Assembly (NCBI RefSeq): GCF_025840185.1
Contig: NZ_JAMPJU010000004.1
Span: forward strand, 1-64,000
Length of the DNA: 64,000 nucleotides
Origin: Brenneria izbisi
GTDB lineage: Bacteria; Pseudomonadota; Gammaproteobacteria; Enterobacterales; Enterobacteriaceae
Direction: 5' to 3'
Positions 31,778 to 44,656 of the stretch are shown in pieces (the stretch's first letter is position 1; every line of letters starts with the position of its first letter). Position numbers and translations under genes: made by a program. The notes under the pieces were generated by a model. That model ran no database searches and was not told the origin of the DNA. It was given only the letters and a program-made list of their open reading frames with translations.

Positions 31778-32731
31778 TTATTGTGCTGCGCGGCGGTTAA
31801 CCCAAACGTTGATCAACATGGTGATAATCAAAATACCGGCGACCACACCGAGCGAAATGGCGATCGGAATGTGGAAGATATCGATCAACAGCATCTTGAT
31901 ACCGATGAAGATCAGGATCACAGCCAGTCCGTATTTCAGCAGAGAGAAACGTTCGGCAACGCCAGCCAACAGAAAATACATGGCGCGCAATCCCAGAATC
32001 GCAAACAGGTTAGAAGTTAAAACGATAAAGGGATCGGTCGTGACGGCAAAAATGGCCGGGATACTGTCAACGGCGAAAATCACATCGCTGATTTCCACCA
32101 GAATCAGCACCAGGAACAGCGGCGTCGCGTACAACAGCCCATTGCGACGGATAAAAAACTTATCGTTTTCGATCGTGTCGGTCATGCGCAAATGCCCGCG
32201 TATCCAACGCACCATCGGTTTATCGCCAATCGCGCCGTCATCCTCTTTGGCCATCGCCATCTTGATGCCGGTAAATAGCAGGAAGGCGCCGAACACATAC
32301 AGCAGCCACTGGAATTGCGTGACCAGCCAACTGCCGCCGAACACCATCAGCGTTCTCAGCACGATGGCGCCCAGCACGCCATAAATCAGCACGCGGCGCT
32401 GATATTGCGGTGGAATGGCGAAATAGCTGAACAGCATTAGCCAGACGAAAACGTTATCAACGGCCAGCGCTTTCTCAATCAGATAACCGGTCAGGAAGGC
32501 CAGAGACTGGGTATTGGCGACTTCACGCCCCAGGGTTGCGTCCAGATACCACCAGAAGCCCGCATTGAACAGTAAAGAGAGTGTCACCCAGACAATGGAC
32601 CACACGGCCGCTTGTTTGAATGTCATCACCGTCGACCCTTTTTTACCCTGATAGAGCAGGTCGATGGCCAGCATAACGATAACAATGGCAGCAAAGCTGC
32701 CCCATAACCACGGCGTGCCAATGGTGTGCAT
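31778..32731 (-). CDS. alx: TerC-family membrane protein Alx
   Basis: A 317-residue inner-membrane protein of the TerC family. E. coli Alx is induced at high pH and by manganese and exports Mn2+. About nine membrane helices; acidic family motifs [15 protein letters not shown] and [20 protein letters not shown] hold the likely metal-binding Asp and Glu residues. The start at 32731 ([12 protein letters not shown]) has AAGGA upstream; an earlier ATG at 32833 lies inside the riboswitch and is not used. Confidence 0.95.
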   Translation of the reverse strand: MHTIGTPWLWGSFAAIVIVMLAIDLLYQGKKGSTVMTFKQAAVWSIVWVTLSLLFNAGFWWYLDATLGREVANTQSLAFLTGYLIEKALAVDNVFVWLMLFSYFAIPPQYQRRVLIYGVLGAIVLRTLMVFGGSWLVTQFQWLLYVFGAFLLFTGIKMAMAKEDDGAIGDKPMVRWIRGHLRMTDTIENDKFFIRRNGLLYATPLFLVLILVEISDVIFAVDSIPAIFAVTTDPFIVLTSNLFAILGLRAMYFLLAGVAERFSLLKYGLAVILIFIGIKMLLIDIFHIPIAISLGVVAGILIITMLINVWVNRRAAQ

Positions 32732-32740
32732 AGCAATATC

Positions 32741-32784
32741 CTTAAAATAAAAACAAAAACGGCCAACATCGGAAGACGTTGGCC
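32741..32784 (-). terminator. Terminator in the alx leader (riboswitch expression platform)
   Basis: On the minus strand GGCCAACGTC and GATGTTGGCC pair (32784-32761, one mismatch) and are followed by a U-rich run to 32741. It sits between the aptamer and the alx start, so read-through probably decides expression. Confidence 0.75.
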
Positions 32785-32794
32785 GCTCGATCAT

Positions 32795-32940
32795 CAAGCC
32801 GCAAATGAACCTCGCCTTCCGGCAAGGTCTCACTTACAACCGTCATGAAATTGTTTCATTAAGTTGCCCGGTAACCGGGTGCGTGACGCACCGTAATGAC
32901 GATTAACCGGCGGAAAAGTTACTCCCCTTTGCCCGACAAA
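32795..32940 (-). ncRNA. yybP-ykoY (Mn2+/pH) riboswitch upstream of alx
   Basis: The minus strand carries the two conserved internal-loop segments of the class: GGGCAAAGGGGAGTAAC near the 5' end (about 32934-32918) and GTGAGACCTTGCCGGAAGG near the 3' end (about 32832-32814), joined by hairpins such as CCCGGTTACCGGG and GGTGCGTCACGCACC. E. coli alx has the same leader (PRE), where Mn2+ and alkaline pH favour expression. Placement before a TerC gene is the classical one. Confidence 0.9.
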
Positions 32941-32987
32941 AGATAGGTGAAATACTGATCAAGGTCAAATAATTATCCGGCGGTTGT

Positions 32988-33986
32988 TTATATTGGGCTT
33001 CCCGCCGCCACCGTATCGGCAGGAAAAACCACCCCGGTTTGTCGGCGGATTTCGGTCAGTAACCCCGCTACCGTGCGTGAACGGGCAAGCTCCGCATGAT
33101 TCAGATGATTATCCGCCACTAATGCGGCAAAGTTTTCCGCCTCATACAACATGCTGTTAATGTGTTGCGGTTGGCTGAGATCGAGTGATTTGCCGTCACG
33201 GGGAATGAAGGTGATCCGCTGGCATTCAGACAGTTTCTCAATAACCAGTGTACCTTCTTCCCCCTGAATCTCACTGGCAATGGCGGAGTGACTGACTTTG
33301 GAATGCACGATGGTTACATCAAAATCACCATAATTCATGATGATGCTGCCATGCGCGTCCACCCCGCTGTCCAGCAGCGTTGCGCTGGCCTGTATCGTAC
33401 CTGGCTCTCCCCATAGCGCCACGGCGAATCCCAGACAGTAGTAGCCAATGTCCATGACGGAACCATTCGAAAACGCCGGGTTGAAGGTATTCGGATTTTC
33501 GCCCGCCAGATATTTCGGATAGCGGGAAGAGTATTGGCAATAGTTCAGCAGAACCTTGCGCAATTTGCCGACTTTCGGCAACGCCTGCTGCACCACGTTG
33601 AAGTTCGGCAGGCTGGCGGTTTTATAGGCTTCAAACAGCACCACCTGATTTTCTCTGGCGCAGGTGATCATCTGCTCGACTTCATACCGGTTGGAAGCCA
33701 GCGGTTTCTCACAGATAACGTGTTTGCCATGACGTAAAAACAGCAGAGATTGTTCACAATGCAGTGAATTGGGGCTGGCGATATAAACGGCGTCGATCAG
33801 ATCGGATTTCGCCATCTCCTCCAGTGAGTCGAATAGCGTATCGACCAGATAGTCCGTCTGATATTGCTGCGCTTTCTCTGGCGTTCGCGAGTAGATGGCT
33901 GTCAGCTTCATTTTACCGGTTTCGTGGGCGGCATCGACAAACTGACGGGTGATCCAACTTGTTCCTATAATAGCAAAGCGAATCAT
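32988..33986 (-). CDS. ygjR: Gfo/Idh/MocA-family oxidoreductase YgjR
   Basis: A 332-residue NAD(P)-dependent oxidoreductase. The N-terminal Rossmann domain starts IRFAIIGTSWITRQFVDAA; the family motif EKPLA (in HVICEKPLASN) lies near residue 95; the C-terminal substrate domain follows. Located between alx and rlmG as E. coli ygjR. The substrate is unknown. Confidence 0.88.
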   Translation of the reverse strand: MIRFAIIGTSWITRQFVDAAHETGKMKLTAIYSRTPEKAQQYQTDYLVDTLFDSLEEMAKSDLIDAVYIASPNSLHCEQSLLFLRHGKHVICEKPLASNRYEVEQMITCARENQVVLFEAYKTASLPNFNVVQQALPKVGKLRKVLLNYCQYSSRYPKYLAGENPNTFNPAFSNGSVMDIGYYCLGFAVALWGEPGTIQASATLLDSGVDAHGSIIMNYGDFDVTIVHSKVSHSAIASEIQGEEGTLVIEKLSECQRITFIPRDGKSLDLSQPQHINSMLYEAENFAALVADNHLNHAELARSRTVAGLLTEIRRQTGVVFPADTVAAGSPI

Positions 33987-34170
33987 AATTGTTTGGTATC
34001 CTGCTGAGAACCATACGAAACCTCAGATTACCATGAGGAAATGCCAAGGCAATGTTACTGTTTTAATGCTGTGGAAAAACACGCATTTTTCCAGCGTATT
34101 GAGAAAAGCATTTACTGGCGTGCGATTTTAAGGGATAAACAGCGCAAATTTTATGACTCAGGAGAGGCGA

Positions 34171-35310
34171 ATGAGCCAACTCGAACTGGAAACGCATAGC
34201 CTGACGCTGGCGCGTTATCCTCAAGTGGCGGATAACTCGGCGCTACAGGCGTGGGAAGCGGCGGATGAATTCTTGCTGCGCGAGCTTGCCATGATGGAGA
34301 TTGCCCCTGGGCCACGCCTGATTTTTAACGATGCTTTCGGCGCGCTGGCCTGTGGTTTACAGGCGCAATCGCCGATCAGCATCAGCGATTCTTTTATGAG
34401 CCAACTGGCGACACGCTATAATCTGGCGTTGAATAATTTTGCGGAAGATTCGGTCGAACAACTAAATAGTCTGGCGCCATTACCTGACTCGCCCGCGTTG
34501 GTGGTGATCAAAATTCCAAAAACCATGGCGTTGTTGGAGCATCAGTTGCGTATGTTGCGCAAGGTCGTTACCCCGCAAACGCGGATTATTGCCGCAGCCA
34601 AAGCCCGCGATATCCACACCTCTACTTTACAGTTGTTCGAGCGCATGCTGGGGCCGACTAAAACTTCATTGGCCTGGAAAAAAGCGCGCTTGATCCACTG
34701 CGAGGTCGCGGACTTAAAAGTAAGTGAGCAACCACTTACTTCTGTTTGGGATCTGGAAGAGTACGGTTACCGCATCCACAACCATGCGAATGTGTTCTCG
34801 CGCAGCGGGTTGGATATTGGCGCACGTTTATTCCTGCAACATCTTCCGCAACAGTTGTCAGGCAAGATTGTGGATTTAGGGTGCGGTAATGGGGTGATCG
34901 GGTTGGCGGCCTTGTCGGGCAATCCTGATGCATTCGTCAGCTTTTTTGATGAATCCTACATGGCGGTGGCGTCCAGCGAAATGAATGTCGAAGTGAACTG
35001 TCCGCAAGACAAAAATCGCTGCGGTTTTGCCGTTAACCACGGCTTGGCAGGCATCGGACATGACAGCTTGCAGGCGGTGTTGTGTAACCCTCCATTTCAT
35101 CAACAACAGGCCGTTACAGACCAGATTGCCTGGCAGATGTTTCTTGATGCCCGTCGCTGCCTTCAGGTTGGCGGCGAATTACGCATTGTGGGCAATCGTC
35201 ATCTGGATTACTTCCACAAGCTGAAACGCTTGTTTGGCAATTGTGAACTGATCGCCAGCAACGCCAGGTTTGTGGTGCTTCGGGCGGTAAAAACGGCGGC
35301 GTCTCGTTAA
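34171..35310 (+). CDS. rlmG: 23S rRNA (guanine-1835-N2)-methyltransferase RlmG
   Basis: A 379-residue, two-domain SAM-dependent methyltransferase modifying G1835 of 23S rRNA. The C-terminal domain has the SAM motif [11 protein letters not shown] (about 235-245) and the catalytic NPPFH motif near 310. The N-domain is a degenerate methyltransferase fold. The start at 34171 ([13 protein letters not shown]) follows AGGAGAGG and fits E. coli; an in-frame ATG at 34153 lies before that ribosome site. Divergent from ygjR. Confidence 0.95.
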   Translation: MSQLELETHSLTLARYPQVADNSALQAWEAADEFLLRELAMMEIAPGPRLIFNDAFGALACGLQAQSPISISDSFMSQLATRYNLALNNFAEDSVEQLNSLAPLPDSPALVVIKIPKTMALLEHQLRMLRKVVTPQTRIIAAAKARDIHTSTLQLFERMLGPTKTSLAWKKARLIHCEVADLKVSEQPLTSVWDLEEYGYRIHNHANVFSRSGLDIGARLFLQHLPQQLSGKIVDLGCGNGVIGLAALSGNPDAFVSFFDESYMAVASSEMNVEVNCPQDKNRCGFAVNHGLAGIGHDSLQAVLCNPPFHQQQAVTDQIAWQMFLDARRCLQVGGELRIVGNRHLDYFHKLKRLFGNCELIASNARFVVLRAVKTAASR

Positions 35311-35431
35311 TTCATATCATTAATGCCAGCCGGGTGGAGCAAGATAGGCGGTTTAAGGATGCGCCCGGTTGTTTGTTGTCCGGGCCGTGTGTCATTATAA
35401 TCCGCCCAATAATCAACCGAAGGTCTGTTTC

Positions 35432-35728
35432 ATGTGGATTGAAGAATTGGAAACGCGTCTGGAGGAGGCATTGCAGGCGTTGGAACGAAGTGTTCAACAG
35501 CAGCAATCCCGCTGGCGGGATGATTGCCAACAGTGGCAACAACAACTGTTATTGGCCGAGCAGCGTGAAGCGCAGCTTGCTTCACAGATTGAACAGTTAC
35601 TGGCGCGGATGAACGCTATGGATAACTCGCCGGAACGTAATCCGCTGCTGCAAAAAGTAAAAATCATCAGCGCTCATCTTGATGCGCTGGCTAAAGATGC
35701 GTCAGCGTTCACGCGTTCGCTTCCCTAA
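35432..35728 (+). CDS. Small Gln-rich coiled-coil protein, unknown function
   Basis: A 98-residue protein starting MWIEELETRLEEALQALERS, with a ribosome site AAGG at 35417-35420. Nearly the whole chain is predicted by eye as a coiled coil with heptads of Leu, Glu and Gln (residues about 3-65), followed by a conserved-looking end PLLQKVKIISAHLDALAKDA. No membrane segment or signal peptide. I do not recognise the family. A faint likeness to the N-terminal half of PriC exists but is too weak to use. It follows rlmG by 121 bases on the same strand, and its codon use looks like that of its neighbours. Confidence 0.65.
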   Translation: MWIEELETRLEEALQALERSVQQQQSRWRDDCQQWQQQLLLAEQREAQLASQIEQLLARMNAMDNSPERNPLLQKVKIISAHLDALAKDASAFTRSLP

Positions 35729-35951
35729 TCGGACGTGGTGAATGACGCGAAATAAGTCATCACCGACTTAACATAACTTTCCCGCTTTCTTACACAATTC
35801 CTCCGTACTCTCCACAATTGCTGCAAATGTGAAGTTATTCCTTGCAGAGATTTACGCTTGCTCTAATTAACTGAAGCTGTCACGCCTATACTTAGCTCCG
35901 ATAGCACGACAATCGTCGTCAATGAGTTAAATCTGAGTGAGGGATATAATA

Positions 35952-36452
35952 ATGCGTAAATTAACAGCGATATTGGTCGCATCGTCTCTGGCGTTGGGTT
36001 CAGTGAGCATTGTTCATGCGAATGAAACATCCAAAGGCGATATGCCGGAACACAAGATGATGATGAAGAAGGACGGCAAAGAGCACCGTGGCATGATGGG
36101 GCCTGACATGATGTTTAAAGAGTTGAATCTGACGGATGCGCAGAAACAGCAGGTTAGAGACATCATGAAAGACTCGCGTGAGAAAATGCATAAAGCCATG
36201 GTGGATGAGCAGCGTGAAATGCACAGTCTGATCGCCTCTGATTCGTTTGATGCACAAAAAGTTCAGGCGCAACTGGATAAAGCCGAAGAGATCCGTAAAA
36301 CAAGAATGCTCAATGGGCTAGAAACCAAAAACAAGATTTACAACATCCTGACTCCTGAACAGAAAAAGCAATACAACGACAATTTCGAAAAACGTCTGAC
36401 TCAGCCGCCGCAAAAACGTGATGGCAAGCCAATGCCTATGCCTGCTGAATAA
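35952..36452 (+). CDS. spy: Spy/CpxP-family periplasmic chaperone
   Basis: A 166-residue periplasmic protein: signal peptide MRKLTAILVASSLALGSVSI with cleavage probably after VHA, a Met/Lys/His-rich linker, then the Spy/CpxP helical fold with two LTxxQ motifs, LTDAQKQQV and LTPEQKKQY. Spy is an ATP-independent chaperone induced by envelope stress via Cpx and Bae. The Met-His-rich stretch suggests metal binding. ATG 35952 with GAGGG upstream is chosen over a GTG at 35937. The 223 bases before it hold no other gene. Confidence 0.85.
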   Translation: MRKLTAILVASSLALGSVSIVHANETSKGDMPEHKMMMKKDGKEHRGMMGPDMMFKELNLTDAQKQQVRDIMKDSREKMHKAMVDEQREMHSLIASDSFDAQKVQAQLDKAEEIRKTRMLNGLETKNKIYNILTPEQKKQYNDNFEKRLTQPPQKRDGKPMPMPAE

Positions 36453-36466
36453 ACGGCAGATTGTTG

Positions 36467-36527
36467 AAACCGCCGGATTATCCCACTTCAGAATGTGTTG
36501 TGGCGGGATGGTTCGGCGGTTTTCTTT
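36467..36527 (+). terminator. Terminator after spy
   Basis: AAACCGCCG and CGGCGGTTTT arms, with an inner ATCCCAC/GTGGCGGGAT stem, are followed by TTTTCTTTC. Confidence 0.7.
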
Positions 36528-36604
36528 CATCTATTGCTTGACCTTCCCCTTAGTGGAACGTCTATCCTGAAAAATGAATTCCACTAGCTGAATGAGAGGT
36601 TACG

Positions 36605-36985
36605 ATGAAAAAAGTAAATCTGTTAATAACCACGGTATTCCTGACGCCGCTTTTCGTTTTTGCTGCGGACAGTGCTCATAGTGGGCATGGGAGTTCAGGC
36701 GGTCATGACGCCGGGGACAAAACCGTGTCATCGCAACAGGCTTATACGAAAGGCATGGATGATATGCATGCCCGGATGATGGAAGGAATGAAGACCAGCG
36801 ATCCTGATATTGCGTTTGCCAAAGGCATGATTGCTCACCATCAGGGGGCCATTGACATGGCGCAGACCGAGCTCAAATACGGTAAAGATCCTGAGTTACG
36901 CAAGCTGGCCGAAGAGATTATCAAAGCCCAGCAGCCAGAGATCGATCAGATGCAAGCCTGGTTGGAAAAGAACAACAAACCCTAA
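36605..36985 (+). CDS. DUF305-family exported protein
   Basis: A 126-residue secreted protein: signal peptide (about 1-20, VNLLITTVFLTPLFVFAADS), a His/Gly-rich linker (HSGHGSSGGHD) and a DUF305 helical domain with MDDMHARMMEGM and AKGMIAHHQGAIDMAQTELK. The HHQGAIDMA motif is the family hallmark; paired His and Met residues suggest copper or other metal binding in the periplasm, as proposed for CopM-like members. Ribosome site GAGAGG at 36594-36599. It stands next to spy, another envelope protein with Met/His-rich parts. Confidence 0.82.
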   Translation: MKKVNLLITTVFLTPLFVFAADSAHSGHGSSGGHDAGDKTVSSQQAYTKGMDDMHARMMEGMKTSDPDIAFAKGMIAHHQGAIDMAQTELKYGKDPELRKLAEEIIKAQQPEIDQMQAWLEKNNKP

Positions 36986-37217
36986 CCGGCACATTGATTT
37001 AGCGCGGGCTTCAACCTGTCCACTCTGTATCTGGATGCGTTCCTGAACCGGGGCTTTGCCCGCTTTCGGAGAACGCGCTATTTTCCCCGTCAGACAAAGC
37101 GAACCTGATCCCGTTTCGGCTGACGGGCTATCACATCAGAAAAATTTAGTGATGTTTTTCACAAAATAAAACTCAGCGATAGCTTTCTCCGCATTGACTT
37201 GTTAGAAATAAGTCCAA

Positions 37218-37247
37218 GGACGCCACCAGAATTTTCTGGGCGAGACC
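37218..37247 (+). promoter_or_regulatory. RAT (BglG-type antiterminator target) before bglF, variant form
   Basis: GGACGCCACC, a CCAGAA/TTCTGG hairpin, then GGGCGAGACC overlaps the left arm of the terminator that follows. This is the layout of BglG/SacT/LicT ribonucleic antiterminators (typical ends GGATTGTTAC and GGCAAAACC), but with shared changes also seen before bglA. Binding of an antiterminator here would open the terminator. Confidence 0.65.
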
Positions 37248-37293
37248 TGGATAAAACAGTGTGCAACACACTGTTTTATCCAGGTTTTTTTTT
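37245..37293 (+). terminator. Conditional terminator in the bglF leader
   Basis: Perfect 19-bp stem: ACCTGGATAAAACAGTGTG (37245-37263) with its complement at 37267-37285, loop CAA, then nine T. It ends 90 bases before bglF on the same strand, so bglF needs read-through. Confidence 0.85.
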
Positions 37294-37331
37294 GCTTTTT
37301 TCCTGCTGGCCAGCGGACACCAGCAAGGTGA

Positions 37332-39275
<1,944 letters not shown>

Positions 39276-39731
39276 CGTTGAAAAAGGCGGAGAAGGTAAT
39301 TCCTCGCGCATGAAATCAGGGCACGGGTTTTCGCTTAAACGCGTCATTAATAGCTGTGGAAAATTAAAATGTGTTATCCGAAATAATGTTGAGCATTGTT
39401 TATGATGGTTGACGATGTTTTTAATTATTCTTTTTTGCGCTCTTTCTTATTATAAATTGTACGACATTAACCGTTTTTTCAGGTGATGCTGCTCACGTTA
39501 GAAATTATAAATATTGAATTAATAACTTTGGTTAAATTAATTATAGTGACCTTAAATAGAAGGTAACTGATTTAATTATGGATTGAGATTATTCCTCATT
39601 CGACAGGATCGGTTTTTTTATCTGGTAAATAGCATGATGAATAGATGATTATCATTTTTTAACTTCATCAGGGATATGTCACTACGGAGTACGGTCACGT
39701 GGTGATTTTCGATATTAATAAGGAATAAATG
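39276..39731. other. AT-rich intergenic region after bglF
   Basis: About 455 AT-rich bases with no credible gene. GATGATTATCATTTT near 39647-39661 vaguely recalls a Fur site but is not strong. AAGGA at 39720-39724 lies before the ATG that opens the remnant at 39732. Confidence 0.45.
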
Positions 39732-39961
39732 ATGAACAGAACACGTCTGACATTAAGAAAACGAGCGGTCACTTGGAGTCAGTGAAAATATGCTTTTTCC
39801 AACCAAACTGATGAGCAAAAAGCGGCGCAAATCCGTTTTACCGCGCCAGATGTTAAGGTCGTGACACCATTCATATTGTTCTGGAAGGTAAAGATAACGG
39901 CTTGCCGACACTAACATCTTATCGGCGGGCGATTGTGACGGTATTGCCCGCCGCGAGGTAA
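39732..39961 (+). pseudogene. Remnant of a DUF1593-type protein (C-terminal piece)
   Basis: Reading from ATG 39732, a stop comes after 17 codons (39783-39785), then the same frame gives KYAFSNQTDEQKAAQIRFTA. A one-base shift near 39865 is needed to continue as GRDTIHIVLEGKDNGLPTLT and SYRRAIVTVLP to a stop at 39959-39961. The end resembles the C-terminus of DUF1593 proteins (IHIILEVTDNG, ALTRYxRVIVTV), which act on cellulose or other plant polymers by context. Most of the gene is missing. Confidence 0.6.
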
Positions 39962-40055
39962 TGCAGAGATGAAAGCGCAAGAAGAAGTATAAAATTGTGC
40001 GCTATTGCGATGGCGGTCTGACGAGCGCGGCGAGAACACGGCGCTCGTGCGGTAG

Positions 40056-41492
<1,437 letters not shown>

Positions 41493-41509
41493 TTAGCCAG
41501 ATAATAGGC

Positions 41510-41560
41510 AAAAAAAACCTGGACGAAAGAGAGTGAACTTCACTCTCTTTCGTCCAGGTT
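41510..41560 (-). terminator. Conditional terminator in the bglA leader
   Basis: Perfect 22-bp inverted repeat (arms 41516-41537 and 41539-41560, outer sequence AACCTGGACGAAAGAGAGTG) followed on the minus strand by a run of U (41517-41510). It lies about 66 bases before bglA, so expression needs read-through. Confidence 0.85.
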
Positions 41561-41585
41561 TCGCCCGCGTAGCGCGGTCACGTCC
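41557..41585 (-). promoter_or_regulatory. RAT (BglG-type antiterminator target) before bglA, variant form
   Basis: Minus strand: GGACGTGACC, a GCG-CTA-CGC hairpin, then GGGCGAAACC overlapping the terminator arm. It has the same departures from the usual GGATTGTTAC and GGCAAAACC as the bglF site, suggesting one antiterminator for both. The remaining 278 bases up to the tRNA show no gene. Confidence 0.65.
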
Positions 41586-41863
41586 TCTTGAAGAAACACT
41601 ATACGATCCAACACGTCCACGACAATGCCATCCTTTGGTTATGTGATTCTTGTCACGACATTATCCGATCGCAGGAATATCCAGCGCTGCCGATAGCCTG
41701 ATGGTATATGCCAGGGCAAGGCCCGCAGAGTTCGAGTTTAATTCGATGAAAAGTAGAAAAAGGAGGAACAACGTTGCGTGATGCTTTTGGGATATGGCGT
41801 TGAATATCTATAATCAATTCTACTGAGAAGTATATTAATTGATTGAATTTAAAAAGAAATTTA

Positions 41864-41939
41864 TGGTGGCCCCTGTTGGGTTTGAACCAACGACCAATCG
41901 ATTATGAGTCGACTGCTCTAACCACTGAGCTAAGGGGCC
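41864..41939 (-). tRNA. ileX: tRNA-Ile (CAU anticodon, lysidine-modified type)
   Basis: The minus strand gives a 76-base cloverleaf with acceptor GGCCCCT pairing AGGGGCC, anticodon CAT in GACTCATAATC, T-arm GTTGGTTCAAACCCAAC and encoded CCA. The body matches the E. coli minor tRNA-Ile that reads AUA after TilS converts C34 to lysidine, not elongator or initiator tRNA-Met. In E. coli ileX lies in the same neighbourhood, next to mug and rpoD. Confidence 0.92.
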
Positions 41940-42081
41940 GGACGGGCGGAGATTATACGGTAATGTGCGGGGAAAGGTCTATAGCTCTTCAGCCGGATGG
42001 CTGTTTTCTACTCAGGATAGCTTATTGTTATTATTGTCAGATTTTGCGATAACAGCGGTAAACTCCACATCAAGGGGACGT

Positions 42082-42582
42082 ATGATTACGGATATTCTGG
42101 CGCCAAATCTGTTAGTGGCTTTTTGTGGCATCAACCCAGGGTTATCGACGGCTCACCATGGGTATCATTTTGCCAATCCCAGCAACCGTTTTTGGAAAGT
42201 CATCCATCAGGCTGGGTTCACCGAGCGTTTGTTGAAACCGCAAGAAGAAGTGCATTTACTGGATACCGGCTGTGGCATCACGATGCTGGTTGAGCGCCCG
42301 ACGGTAGAAGCGACGGAGTTGGCAGAACAGGAATTGTTGCAAGGCGGTGGGGCGGTTATTGAAAAAATGCGCCATTACCAACCGCGCGCGCTGGCCGTTT
42401 TGGGTAAGCAGGCATTCAGTCTGGCATTCGGTATTAAAAAGGTGGATTGGGGACGCCAGACATTGACCCTCGGCGATACTCAGGTCTGGGTTCTGCCTAA
42501 TCCCAGCGGCTTGAATCGTGCGACGCTGGAATCGCTGGTGTTGTCCTATCGGGCGCTTTATCAAGCGCTTCAGGAAGGCTAG
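42082..42582 (+). CDS. mug: G/U mismatch-specific DNA glycosylase
   Basis: A 166-residue uracil-DNA-glycosylase-superfamily enzyme that removes uracil or ethenocytosine opposite guanine. Motif 1 [10 protein letters not shown] (about residue 15) and motif 2 NPSGLNRA (about 140) are present. The start at 42082 (MITDILAPN) follows AAGGGGAC; an upstream in-frame ATG at 41965 overlaps the tRNA flank and is not credible. Convergent with rpoD. Confidence 0.95.
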   Translation: MITDILAPNLLVAFCGINPGLSTAHHGYHFANPSNRFWKVIHQAGFTERLLKPQEEVHLLDTGCGITMLVERPTVEATELAEQELLQGGGAVIEKMRHYQPRALAVLGKQAFSLAFGIKKVDWGRQTLTLGDTQVWVLPNPSGLNRATLESLVLSYRALYQALQEG

Positions 42583-42606
42583 GCGGTCTGTGGAGAAATG
42601 CATGGC

Positions 42607-42637
42607 AAAAAATAACCCCGGCGCAAACCGGGGTTAT
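42607..42637 (-). terminator. Terminator after rpoD (between mug and rpoD)
   Basis: Arms ATAACCCCGG (42612-42621) and CCGGGGTTAT (42628-42637), six-base loop, and a U-run on the minus strand (42612-42607). Confidence 0.8.
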
Positions 42638-42665
42638 CAGGAATGATGATTAATAATCGAACGAA

Positions 42666-44501
42666 CTAATCATCCAGGAAGCTGCGCAGTACTTCTGAAC
42701 GGCTAGGGTGACGCAGTTTGCGTAACGCTTTCGCTTCGATCTGGCGAATACGTTCACGTGTTACATCAAACTGTTTACCCACTTCTTCCAGCGTGTGATC
42801 GGTATTCATATCAATACCGAAACGCATACGCAGTACTTTCGCTTCACGTGCGGTCAGCCCTGCCAATACGTCGTGTGTGGCTGAACGCAGGCTTTCCGAG
42901 GTTGCGGAATCCAGCGGCAGTTCAAGCGTCGTATCTTCGATAAAGTCGCCCAGATGTGAATCTTCATCATCACCGATTGGCGTTTCCATCGAAATCGGCT
43001 CTTTAGCGATCTTCAGCACCTTACGAATCTTGTCTTCCGGCATCAGCATACGTTCGGCAAGCTCTTCCGGCGTCGGTTCGCGCCCCATTTCCTGTAGCAT
43101 CTGGCGTGAAATACGGTTGAGTTTGTTGATCGTCTCAATCATATGCACCGGAATACGGATGGTACGCGCCTGGTCTGCGATAGAACGCGTAATAGCCTGA
43201 CGAATCCACCAGGTGGCATATGTCGAGAATTTATAACCACGGCGATATTCAAATTTGTCTACCGCCTTCATCAGACCGATATTGCCTTCCTGAATCAGGT
43301 CAAGGAACTGCAAACCACGGTTGGTGTATTTCTTCGCGATGGAAATAACCAGACGCAAGTTTGCTTCAACCATCTCTTTTTTCGCACGGCGAGCTTTCGC
43401 TTCACCAATCGACATACGACGGTTGATGTCTTTGACCTGCTCGATGGTCAGACCGGTTTCTTCTTCAATCTGATGCAGTTTTTGCAGGCTGCGCTTAACG
43501 TCATCTGCTACATCATGCAACTTCTCTGACCAGGGTTTGCCCATCGCAATCGCGGCGGTAAACCAGCTTTCGCTGGTTTCATTGCCTGAGAACAGCGTAA
43601 CGAAGTTTTTCTTCGGCATTTTACACTGTTCAACGCACAGCTTCATGATCAGACGTTCCTGAATACGCACACGATCCATCATGGAGCGCATGCTGTTGAC
43701 CAGGAAGTCAAATTGTTTAGGCACCAGACGGAATTGTTTGAAGACTTCCGATAGATTCAGGATCTCCTGCGCCGCTTTCGCATGATTACGACCGTGCATC
43801 TTGATGACCTGACGCGTCGTTTCATATTGCTGACGCAATTCCGTAAATTTCTCACGGGCCAACTCAGGATCGATGCTGTTATCATCTTCGGTATCGTCGT
43901 CCTCTTCTTCCTCTTCGTCATCGTCCATTTCTTCGCTCGAAAGCTCAGAACCGACGTGAGTCGCGGTAGGCGCGATATCTTCCTCCGCATTCGGATCGAC
44001 AAATCCGGTGATCAGATCGGATAAACGACTTTCACCTGCCTCGACACGATCATATTGTTCCAGCAGGTAAGTAATCGCTTCCGGGTACTCGGCAACGGAA
44101 CACTGAACCTGATTGATGCCATCTTCGATACGCTTGGCGATATCAATCTCACCTTCACGCGTCAGCAGTTCAACGGTGCCCATTTCACGCATGTACATGC
44201 GAACCGGATCGGTCGTGCGGCCGATTTCCGATTCAACGCTGGATAGCACTTGAGCAGCAGCCTCTGCCGCATCTTCATCTGTGTCAGCGGTATTTTCTGC
44301 CAGTAAGAGATCATCCGCATCCGGTGCTTCTTCCATCACCTGGATGCCCATGTCATTAATCATCTGGATGATGTCTTCGATCTGATCGGAGTCGATGATA
44401 TCTTCCGGCAGATGGTCATTGACCTCAGCATAGGTCAGGTAGCCTTGCTCCTTACCACGGGTGACAAGTAGCTTTAGCTGTGACTGCGGGTTTTGCTCCA
44501 T
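42666..44501 (-). CDS. rpoD: RNA polymerase primary sigma factor (sigma-70)
   Basis: A 611-residue housekeeping sigma factor. Region 1.1 at the N-terminus, an acidic stretch in the non-conserved region ([16 protein letters not shown], about 190-210), region 2 with [18 protein letters not shown] (-10 recognition and melting), region 3 and region 4.2 with [20 protein letters not shown] (-35 recognition). Last gene of the rpsU-dnaG-rpoD macromolecular synthesis operon, 155 bases after dnaG, a gap that probably holds heat-shock and other internal promoters. Confidence 0.98.
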   Translation of the reverse strand: MEQNPQSQLKLLVTRGKEQGYLTYAEVNDHLPEDIIDSDQIEDIIQMINDMGIQVMEEAPDADDLLLAENTADTDEDAAEAAAQVLSSVESEIGRTTDPVRMYMREMGTVELLTREGEIDIAKRIEDGINQVQCSVAEYPEAITYLLEQYDRVEAGESRLSDLITGFVDPNAEEDIAPTATHVGSELSSEEMDDDEEEEEDDDTEDDNSIDPELAREKFTELRQQYETTRQVIKMHGRNHAKAAQEILNLSEVFKQFRLVPKQFDFLVNSMRSMMDRVRIQERLIMKLCVEQCKMPKKNFVTLFSGNETSESWFTAAIAMGKPWSEKLHDVADDVKRSLQKLHQIEEETGLTIEQVKDINRRMSIGEAKARRAKKEMVEANLRLVISIAKKYTNRGLQFLDLIQEGNIGLMKAVDKFEYRRGYKFSTYATWWIRQAITRSIADQARTIRIPVHMIETINKLNRISRQMLQEMGREPTPEELAERMLMPEDKIRKVLKIAKEPISMETPIGDDEDSHLGDFIEDTTLELPLDSATSESLRSATHDVLAGLTAREAKVLRMRFGIDMNTDHTLEEVGKQFDVTRERIRQIEAKALRKLRHPSRSEVLRSFLDD

Positions 44502-44656
44502 AAGACGGTATCCACACTTCAGAGTATTTGGGTTGGTGTCGGTCGGCGTAATTCGCCAACAATAGCATTAGGGGTATTTTTCTTATCGCCGCAGCCCCTG
44601 TCACGGCTCTTTGCAGAGCTCAACTCCGCTATTTCTCGGCAATTAAGCCTCGGTAA

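Noticed and set aside
31809..32384. 191-codon plus-strand frame opposite alx
   Set aside because: Shadow of the alx coding sequence with no ribosome site or family match.
35432..35728. Assignment of the coiled-coil protein as PriC
   Set aside because: Length is about half of PriC and only a short stretch is alike; not enough for a name.
35858..35880. CpxR-like box before spy (TTTAC with a weak second half)
   Set aside because: Only one TTTAC half-site is clear, so a CpxR site could not be supported from the sequence.
39647..39661. Fur-like sequence GATGATTATCATTTT after bglF
   Set aside because: Only part of the 19-base Fur site matches and no intact iron-related gene follows.
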